64,000 nucleotides of DNA, taken from NCBI RefSeq assembly GCF_000744945.1, contig NZ_JQMX01000001.1:1488001-1552000 (forward strand). The letters run 5' to 3'. The stretch's first letter is position 1. The number at the start of each line of letters is the position of its first letter. The position numbers and the translations under genes are program-made. Under the pieces are notes generated by a model. It was given only the letters and a program-made list of their open reading frames with translations. It searched no databases and was not told the origin of the DNA. Positions 58,452 through 64,000 of this stretch are shown one piece after another. Source of the stretch: Carnobacterium maltaromaticum DSM 20342 (GTDB taxonomy: Bacteria > Bacillota > Bacilli > Lactobacillales > Carnobacteriaceae).

Positions 58452-59660
58452 TTAACTTTCAGATTTTTCATTTTTGACTCCACTGTCAGGCAATGGGGCG
58501 GGGTTATAATCATGGTGATACAATCCAGAAACTTCTTTATACCAGTTGAAAATATACGTTAACAACACTTTCAAGACAGCATAACCTGGTATACCTAGAA
58601 TAACTCCAGGAATTCCAAATAATTTTCCTGCTGTTAGTAAAACGATAATAATCGTAACTGGATGAACCTCTAAGTTGCTTCCTAGAACTTGCGGTGAAAT
58701 AACTCGACCTTCTATCGTTTGTTCAATAACAAAAATAATCATGACTTTAATCAGCATTTCTGGTGAATCGACTAAGGCAATAATCACAGCTGGAACCATT
58801 GCTAAAAATGAACCTAAATAAGGAACTAGATTTAAGAATCCAGCTAAAATACCTAATGTCACTGCATACTCTAAACCAACAATAGCATATCCAGCCATGA
58901 ACATAATTGCTACAAAAAAAGCAACAATTAGTTGACCACGAATGTATTGGCTAATTTGAGTATTCATATCTGTCAATAATCTAAATGTTGTATCACGTAA
59001 TTTAGTAGGAACAAATTTCATTAAATGATGAGGCAAGTTCTTCCCATCTTTTAAAAGATAAAATAAAATAAATGGCATTGTAACCACGGCAATAACAACG
59101 TTAGTAACAGCACCTACCACACTACCTAAACCATTTACAGTTGAATTAAGCATTGAATTTAATTGTCCAGTTACAGACTTAACAATGTCTCCATTTGTGC
59201 TAGATAATTGATCTTGCAACTGAGAAAACAAGTCACTTCTCAGCAAGTTGTCAAGTTCGCTATTGGCTCTTTCCCAGTATGAGGGCCAGTTTGTAATAAA
59301 ACTCATGGTTTGTTTTTGCATCAATGGAATTAAAATAGCTACTCCCCAAACAATTAAACCTAAGATAATAATAAAGACAATCGTGATTCCAAAAACTCTA
59401 GGAATTTTTTTGCTTTCGAGCCAGTCAACCAATGGATTAATCAAATAATACAATATTCCAGCCATAATAATGGGCAACCCAATCACACTAAAAAAACTAC
59501 CGATTGGTTGAAATAGATAACCCATTTTGGATAAAACAAAAATATTTAATAGAATTAATAAATTTACCAACAGAACTGTAACAAATTTATTGTTTAAAAA
59601 CCAACGCCAAAACCAAGAGAAGTTCTTGCGTTTTTCAGTCTTCTGATCTAAATCTTCCAT
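58452..59660 (-). CDS. AI-2E family transporter (PerM/YdgG type)
   Basis: A 402-residue membrane protein of the AI-2 exporter superfamily, with about eight helices and an amphipathic region. IPLMQKQTMSFITNWPSYWER and the C-terminal FLNLVPYLGSFLAMVPAVIIAL, VLGSNLEVHPVTIIIVLLTAG are typical. The start is the ATG with AAGGAGG; in-frame extensions upstream run through the tandem repeats. Members are AI-2 or sodium/ion exporters, function here undetermined. Confidence 0.9.
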   Translation of the reverse strand: MEDLDQKTEKRKNFSWFWRWFLNNKFVTVLLVNLLILLNIFVLSKMGYLFQPIGSFFSVIGLPIIMAGILYYLINPLVDWLESKKIPRVFGITIVFIIILGLIVWGVAILIPLMQKQTMSFITNWPSYWERANSELDNLLRSDLFSQLQDQLSSTNGDIVKSVTGQLNSMLNSTVNGLGSVVGAVTNVVIAVVTMPFILFYLLKDGKNLPHHLMKFVPTKLRDTTFRLLTDMNTQISQYIRGQLIVAFFVAIMFMAGYAIVGLEYAVTLGILAGFLNLVPYLGSFLAMVPAVIIALVDSPEMLIKVMIIFVIEQTIEGRVISPQVLGSNLEVHPVTIIIVLLTAGKLFGIPGVILGIPGYAVLKVLLTYIFNWYKEVSGLYHHDYNPAPLPDSGVKNEKSES

Positions 59661-59676
59661 CTTAAACTCCTCCTTG

Positions 59677-59795
59677 AATAAAAAGTTTGTTGAGCCGGTT
59701 AACTCTGGCAAGAAAATAGGAAAAATTGATAGGACGTTTTTTGTCCTCTCGAATTTTTATCTTTTTCTCGAAGAGTTGACTCATAAGAACTGGCC
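59677..59795 (-). repeat. 119-bp palindromic repeat, copy G1
   Basis: Copy nearest to the AI-2E gene, ending seven bases before AAGGAGG. Central stem AGGAC/GTCCT. Nearly identical to G2. Confidence 0.92.
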
Positions 59796-59796
59796 T

Positions 59797-59915
59797 AATA
59801 AAAAGTTTGTTGAGCCGGTTAGCTCTGGCAAGAAAATAGGAAAAATTGATAGGACGCTTTTTGTCTTCTCGAATTTTTATCTTTTTCTTGAAGAGTTGGC
59901 TCATAAGAACTGGCC
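59797..59915 (-). repeat. 119-bp palindromic repeat, copy G2
   Basis: Second head-to-tail copy; central stem AGGAC/GTCTT, a G-U type pair on one strand. Joined to G1 by one base. Confidence 0.92.
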
Positions 59916-59916
59916 T

Positions 59917-60037
59917 AATAAAAAGTTTATTGAGCCGTTTAGGCCTGGCAGAAAAATAGAGAATTCCAAGAAAAGTGGCTTTTTACTTTTTTGGGAATTT
60001 ATCTTTTTTCCGAAGGCCTGGCTCATAAGAACTGGCC
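59917..60037 (-). repeat. 119-bp palindromic repeat, copy G3, with a different central stem
   Basis: Third copy. The ends match the family, but the centre carries an unrelated stem (AATTCC..AAAAGT pairing with ACTTTT..GGAATT), so the arm has been exchanged while remaining a hairpin. Confidence 0.85.
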
Positions 60038-60038
60038 T

Positions 60039-60058
60039 TGATAAAAAGTTTATTGATT
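60039..60058 (-). repeat. Partial end of a fourth tandem unit
   Basis: GATAAAAAGTTTATTGATTC repeats the gene-proximal end of the element right after G3. Confidence 0.75.
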
Positions 60059-60070
60059 CGCAAAAGTAGT

Positions 60071-60430
60071 TTACGCTTCGTAACTGATTTTTGTACCAAC
60101 TGAAATCGTTGGAAGTTCTTGTGGACTCAGGTAAATTCCATTCCCTAACATATCCTCTGCTGGAACTTCAGTAAAACTTAACGTAATATGCCCGATGCTA
60201 TTTAAATTATCTACGGCCAAAGAACCTACCGCTTCAATTGTATAAGACTGATTATCAAACTTAATGGTTTGTCCTTTTTTTAATTCAATCATTTCTCTTC
60301 CATCCTCAAAAGCTTGGATGACAGAAACCTGACGGATATCCTCTGTTGCTTCTTCACCAAATAAAATAATGATTGGATCTTGTTCACTGATTGCTTGTGG
60401 TCCAATACTTGTTACTGTTCCAATTGTCAT
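60071..60430 (-). CDS. Orphan PTS glucitol/sorbitol-type IIA protein lacking the phospho-histidine
   Basis: A 119-residue cytosolic protein aligning with E. coli SrlB/GutB: ILFGEEATEDIRQVSVIQAF corresponds to the segment ending in FIH43, and LNSIGHITLSF to LRELGHVTLRF. The position of the phosphorylated His43 is Gln39 here. No IIB, IIC or sorbitol-6-phosphate dehydrogenase gene is adjacent. So it may be a regulatory or structural relic rather than a phosphocarrier. Start ATG with GAGGG ten bases upstream; earlier ATG lacks a site. Confidence 0.75.
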   Translation of the reverse strand: MTIGTVTSIGPQAISEQDPIIILFGEEATEDIRQVSVIQAFEDGREMIELKKGQTIKFDNQSYTIEAVGSLAVDNLNSIGHITLSFTEVPAEDMLGNGIYLSPQELPTISVGTKISYEA

Positions 60431-60595
60431 TTCGTGCTTACCCTCTTTCTCCTGCCTATTTGTTTCATTTCCTATTTTATCATAGAATGATTTCCATTTG
60501 TTAGTAGAACTCACTATTCTACATAAGTTCAACTAAAAGAGTAACAACTATTCGTCTTTTTTAGATTACAATTCCTTTACAAATGTAGCAATTCA

Positions 60596-60624
60596 TTGCA
60601 ACGCTATCATGCGACTGCTATGAT
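60596..60624 (+). promoter_or_regulatory. Promoter of the TagF-like gene
   Basis: TTGCAA, 17 bases, TATGAT with TGC before it (extended -10). It gives a leader of about 40 bases. Confidence 0.75.
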
Positions 60625-60670
60625 AAGTTTGAGTTATTCTACTAAGAGCTATCTATCGGAGGAAACTATT

Positions 60671-62791
60671 ATGTCATTGAGATCATCTATTAAAGATTCT
60701 CATTTATTTTTAAATCGACACAAAACTGAATTAATTTTGAAACATCCAAGCTTTTCAATCCGTACACAAGGCGATCAAATTGTTACAACTGTAACTTTGA
60801 ACAAAGATCATCCTGTTTACTTTAAAGGCTTCTTTATTTTGCATCGTGAAACTGGAGAAAAATACGATTTTTCTACAACTGAAATTGATCCAACAAACTT
60901 TTCTTTTCAATTTAATCTAACTGATTTTATTCATCAGATTGTTCCTCAAGGTGGCCGTGAACATTTTGAATTTTATTTTGGAATCAGTTACTTTGTTGAT
61001 AACCAATGGGTAGATAAGGAAGAACCTCTTTCTTTAGATTTATTTGAGCACTTTGATTCATACGGGTTAACCCAATTTAAAGATCGAGAAGACGATATTT
61101 ATCCCTACTTCAGCCGTAAAACAAATGGTTTTTGTTTTACTGTAAACGTTCCAGTTCGTAGCCTACGCTACATTAAAGGGAGCTATATCACAGATATAAA
61201 AACCAAACAACAAAAAATAAATATCCATGGAAAAATCAGTTCAAAAGCAATTGCGATTAATCGAATTGATACCATTATGGTTGGTAAACGATCTGGGCTA
61301 AAACGGACCATTCATTCAAATATCATGTTAGATAATTTAGAATCTGGTACACATTTATACCACTATGACTACCATATTTTAATTGATACAAAAGATTTTG
61401 CGCAAGAACTACTATTAATTGAATTTCCAGATGATGATTTTGATTTGTATTTTGAAGTCTATTTAAACGGGCTGTTTGAACCCACCGTTGTTCGAGTTGG
61501 AAATCCAAAAGCGTTAAAATCAAAAGGAATCTATAAAAATGCTTTTTATTCTTACGCAACAACTAGTTATACGTTTGCGCCAAACTTTACGTCTCAATCT
61601 CAAAGCTTGTCTATTTGTGTGACACGTTTTGAAAAAGCTGTTTTTTCTTATTTTAGAGAAATGTTGGTGTTGTTTTGGTTTATCCGACCTTTTTACTTAA
61701 AAAATAAAATTTGGGTAATTGGTGAAAAACCTCATACTGCTAATAATAATGGCTTTGCTTTTTATCGTTACATGCGTGAAAACCATCCCGAACGTAATGT
61801 TTTTTATGTTATTGATCCTGCTTCACCTGATTATCAAAAATTAGAAAAATACGGTTCTGATCATATTTTACCTTTTAAATCTAAAAAACATATTTGGCAC
61901 TTATTTATGGCAAGAGTCATTTTAACCGCCTATCATCCGCATGAAATCTATCCAACTCGCACACAGCAATTATTGAATTTTATTCGTGGGAAAAAGATTT
62001 ATTTACAAAATGAAGTGATCGGCTTACAAAACGAAATCGAAACTTTAGGACATTCTTCTTTGCAGTTTGAAACTGATTTATTTTTAGTTAGTTCAAAAAA
62101 TGAACTACGTCTAGTTACTGATGTTTTACACTATGCTAAAGAACAAGTTGCTATTACTGGGTTGGCGCGCTTTGACGAACTATTTGACCCTGCTAAACCG
62201 ATGATTATCGAAAATCAATTACTATTTTTCCCGGTGGATCATGAAACGGGTTTACACTTTCAAACAGAATTTATTGATATTTTAGCTGCTAATTATTTAA
62301 CATTCCTAGCTAGCTCAGATTTTACTGAGTATTTGAAACAGAACCAATTAAATTTAGTCATTGCTTTGCCTCCAGCCTTTAATAAGTATGCTACAGAATT
62401 TCAAAAACTGGCTACAAAGCTTGTTTATCAAGAGGATGGGAATTTAATTGAGTTGTTAAAAGCGAGTAAAATTATGATTACAGATTACGCCTCTGAGGCT
62501 TTTGATTTTAGCTTTTTAGATAAACCTGTTTTATTCTATCAAATAGAAGCACAGTTTCAACAAGTCGATTCGGATGAAGCTGTTCACTTGCATCATAGCT
62601 ACCAAAATGAATTACCTGGTGAAATCGCGACAGATGCAGATAGTTTAATGCATTTATTGGAAGTTGCACAAATAACCCATTTTGAAATTAGTAAACAAAA
62701 CAAACAAAAAGCGAATTTTTTAATTGAATATCGCGATACAAACGCATGTCAACGGATTTTTGAAACTGTTACTCGTTTTACTAAAGGCTAA
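60671..62791 (+). CDS. TagF-like CDP-glycerol glycerophosphotransferase (teichoic acid)
   Basis: A 706-residue protein. The N-terminal ~330 residues form an unusual accessory region (beta-rich, several repeats of F-x-E/Y-F-x motifs), then the CDP-glycerol transferase domain with FYLKNKIWVIGEKPHTANNNGFAFYRYMRE, VFYVIDP, and TDYASEAFDFSFLDKPVLFY (the binding DYSS.AFD motif). Where relatives have LQHG the sequence is LQNEVIGLQNE, so the usual catalytic His-Gly is altered. Peripheral membrane role in polyglycerol- or ribitol-phosphate synthesis is expected but activity is uncertain. ATG with GGAGG eight bases upstream; own promoter. Confidence 0.82.
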   Translation: MSLRSSIKDSHLFLNRHKTELILKHPSFSIRTQGDQIVTTVTLNKDHPVYFKGFFILHRETGEKYDFSTTEIDPTNFSFQFNLTDFIHQIVPQGGREHFEFYFGISYFVDNQWVDKEEPLSLDLFEHFDSYGLTQFKDREDDIYPYFSRKTNGFCFTVNVPVRSLRYIKGSYITDIKTKQQKINIHGKISSKAIAINRIDTIMVGKRSGLKRTIHSNIMLDNLESGTHLYHYDYHILIDTKDFAQELLLIEFPDDDFDLYFEVYLNGLFEPTVVRVGNPKALKSKGIYKNAFYSYATTSYTFAPNFTSQSQSLSICVTRFEKAVFSYFREMLVLFWFIRPFYLKNKIWVIGEKPHTANNNGFAFYRYMRENHPERNVFYVIDPASPDYQKLEKYGSDHILPFKSKKHIWHLFMARVILTAYHPHEIYPTRTQQLLNFIRGKKIYLQNEVIGLQNEIETLGHSSLQFETDLFLVSSKNELRLVTDVLHYAKEQVAITGLARFDELFDPAKPMIIENQLLFFPVDHETGLHFQTEFIDILAANYLTFLASSDFTEYLKQNQLNLVIALPPAFNKYATEFQKLATKLVYQEDGNLIELLKASKIMITDYASEAFDFSFLDKPVLFYQIEAQFQQVDSDEAVHLHHSYQNELPGEIATDADSLMHLLEVAQITHFEISKQNKQKANFLIEYRDTNACQRIFETVTRFTKG

Positions 62792-62806
62792 TAAACTAAA
62801 TTCAAT

Positions 62807-62844
62807 TCAAAACAATCAGGTAATTGAACCTGATTGTTTTTTTA
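62807..62844 (+). terminator. Terminator after the TagF-like gene
   Basis: AAAACAATCAGGT pairs with ACCTGATTGTTTTTTT across a six-base loop, 16 bases past the stop codon. Confidence 0.85.
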
Positions 62845-62880
62845 AATGACCGATTATTTTATTATCCTTCTTAACTTTTA

Positions 62881-62889
62881 TGGTATACT
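62881..62889 (+). promoter_or_regulatory. Extended -10 promoter of the lactonase gene
   Basis: TGGTATACT about 43 bases upstream of the start codon; the -35 is poor. Confidence 0.55.
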
Positions 62890-62931
62890 AAATAGTGAAT
62901 TGAATACGCAAACATAAGGGGGAAAACAACA

Positions 62932-63963
62932 ATGAAAGAAACATTATTTTTAGGAACCTATACAAAACGTGAAAGTGAAGGGGTTTACACAATTACATTA
63001 GATACAGAAAAAAAACAATTGGAGAACTTAACTTTGATTGCTAAAGTTGACAGTCCAACTTATCTTGGCTTATCAAAAAATCAAGATTTTTTATATGCTG
63101 TAGCTAAAGTTGATGGTGATGGTGGCATGTCTTCTTATAAAAAAGATGCTTCTGGTACTTATCAATTAGTGAACTCTGTTACTGCCGCTGGTGCTCCACC
63201 ATGTTATGTAGGTGTTGATGATGCTAGAGGGTTCCTTTATACAGCAAACTACCATAAGGGTGAAATTGGCGTCTTAAAAGTTGCAGAAGATGGAACATTA
63301 ACATTAGTTGACACTGTAGCTCATACAGGTTCTAGCGTTCATGAAAATCAAACGAGCCCACATGCTCATTATTCTGATTTAACACCGGATCATAACTATG
63401 TAGTCGCATGCGATTTAGGAACAGACAGTGTTTATTCTTATTCTGTTTCAACTGAAGGCAAATTAACAGAAGTAAGTCGTTATAATGCAGCACCTGGTAC
63501 TGGTCCACGTCATCTTGTTTTTAACCCAAATGGAAAAATTGCTTATTTATTTGGTGAATTATCTAGTGTTGTCATTGTTTTAGGATATGATGCAACGACT
63601 GGTGCTTTTACTGAAATCCAAACCATTTCAACAATTCCAAATAACTTTACTGATTTTAATGGAGGAGCAGCTATTCGTGTTTCATCAGATGGTAAATTTT
63701 TATACGCTTCAAATCGTGGTCATGATTCAATTGTTGTTTACTCGATTTCAAATGAAGGAAAAACACTTGAACAAATTCAATTAATTGCTTCGGAAGGTCA
63801 AATTCCGCGTGATTTCAATCTAGATTCAACAGAAGATTTTGTGATTGTTGCACACCAAGATTCAGATAATTTAACTCTTTTTTCAAGAGATCGTGAAACA
63901 GGCTTGCTAAATATGATTCAAAAAGATGTTTATGCACCAGAATGTGTCTGTGTATTGCGATAA
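62932..63963 (+). CDS. pgl: Lactonase family protein (6-phosphogluconolactonase type)
   Basis: A 343-residue seven-bladed beta propeller: FLGTYTKRESEGVYTITLDTEKKQLENLTLIAK at the start, QTSPHAHYSDLTPDHNYVVACDLGTDSVYSY, GTGPRHLVFNPNGKIAYLFGELSS and YASNRGHDSI. The conserved Arg/His in PHAHYS and GPRHL line the active site of YbhE/Pgl. It would hydrolyse 6-phosphogluconolactone in the pentose phosphate pathway. AAGGGGG ribosome binding site; 37 bases of the window follow. Confidence 0.9.
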   Translation: MKETLFLGTYTKRESEGVYTITLDTEKKQLENLTLIAKVDSPTYLGLSKNQDFLYAVAKVDGDGGMSSYKKDASGTYQLVNSVTAAGAPPCYVGVDDARGFLYTANYHKGEIGVLKVAEDGTLTLVDTVAHTGSSVHENQTSPHAHYSDLTPDHNYVVACDLGTDSVYSYSVSTEGKLTEVSRYNAAPGTGPRHLVFNPNGKIAYLFGELSSVVIVLGYDATTGAFTEIQTISTIPNNFTDFNGGAAIRVSSDGKFLYASNRGHDSIVVYSISNEGKTLEQIQLIASEGQIPRDFNLDSTEDFVIVAHQDSDNLTLFSRDRETGLLNMIQKDVYAPECVCVLR

Positions 63964-64000
63964 AAAGGTAATAATATACTACTCTATAAAAAGTCCAAAT

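Larger units (their letters stand above)
59661..60070. other. 410-bp region of tandem 120-bp repeats
   Basis: Filled by three head-to-tail copies of the 119-bp element (period exactly 120 bp) plus a partial fourth end. No gene in it is supported. Confidence 0.85.

Noticed and set aside
59677..60058. CRISPR array.
   Set aside because: Repeats are 119 bp with one-base joints and no unique spacers; no cas genes are nearby.
59662..60069. Open reading frames on both strands through the tandem repeat, encoding 40-residue repeats.
   Set aside because: The 120-bp period is a multiple of three, so any frame open in one copy stays open. No ribosome binding site or protein-like composition; the repeats explain it.

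Overview
The window is a low-GC Gram-positive (Firmicutes) chromosome segment. Gene content and order (tdk-prfA-prmC-sua5-glyA-upp-atpBEFHAGDC-DUF1146-murA-mbl-epuA) are those of a Lactobacillales chromosome. The mix of an ltaS/teichoic acid envelope, a 2-hydroxyacid dehydrogenase of the L-HicDH type, lacD and murT-gatD suggests a Carnobacterium- or Enterococcus-like lactic acid bacterium; the genus is inference. No rRNA, tRNA, prophage, transposase or CRISPR array was seen. Left part (1-15.4 kb): a truncated FtsX-type permease with its ATPase, a small secreted protein flanked by a 71-bp direct repeat that includes a terminator, amino acid and sugar transporters, a BaiN-family flavoprotein, a GNAT, YbaK, LacD, a MacB-like ABC pair, an rRNA methyltransferase, an MFS exporter and a VanZ-like protein.

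Middle-left (15.5-25 kb) is envelope biology: ltaS, then an unusual two-gene module (an FtsX-fold permease plus a protein with the ABC ATPase layout but every catalytic motif lost), a two-component system, a LysM/3D-domain secreted protein, a short SSB, epuA and mbl. The core (25.3-40.4 kb) is a conserved leftward block of murA, the complete F1Fo ATP synthase operon (no atpI), upp, glyA, sua5, prmC, prfA and tdk.

Right part (40.5-64 kb): a 601-aa coiled-coil protein of unknown function, murT-gatD (lipid II amidation), a D,D-carboxypeptidase, manA, a serine hydrolase, an L-2-hydroxyacid dehydrogenase, map, a two-domain VOC protein, a YehR-like lipoprotein, an Eis-like GNAT, a TetR-controlled heterodimeric multidrug ABC exporter with three operator copies, an FMN azoreductase, an AI-2E exporter, an orphan glucitol-type IIA protein lacking the phospho-histidine, a TagF-like glycerophosphotransferase with an altered active-site motif, and a lactonase.

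The most striking non-coding signal is a roughly 119-bp palindromic repeat with nine copies (plus two partial ends). Six of the seven loci place its same end within a few bases of a gene's Shine-Dalgarno sequence (including atpD inside the ATP synthase operon); one locus holds three head-to-tail copies at an exact 120-bp period. Its central stem differs between copies by paired, pairing-preserving substitutions, which argues for selection on a folded structure. Several genes here start with TTG or GTG, and longer ATG or in-frame starts that run through the repeats were rejected.
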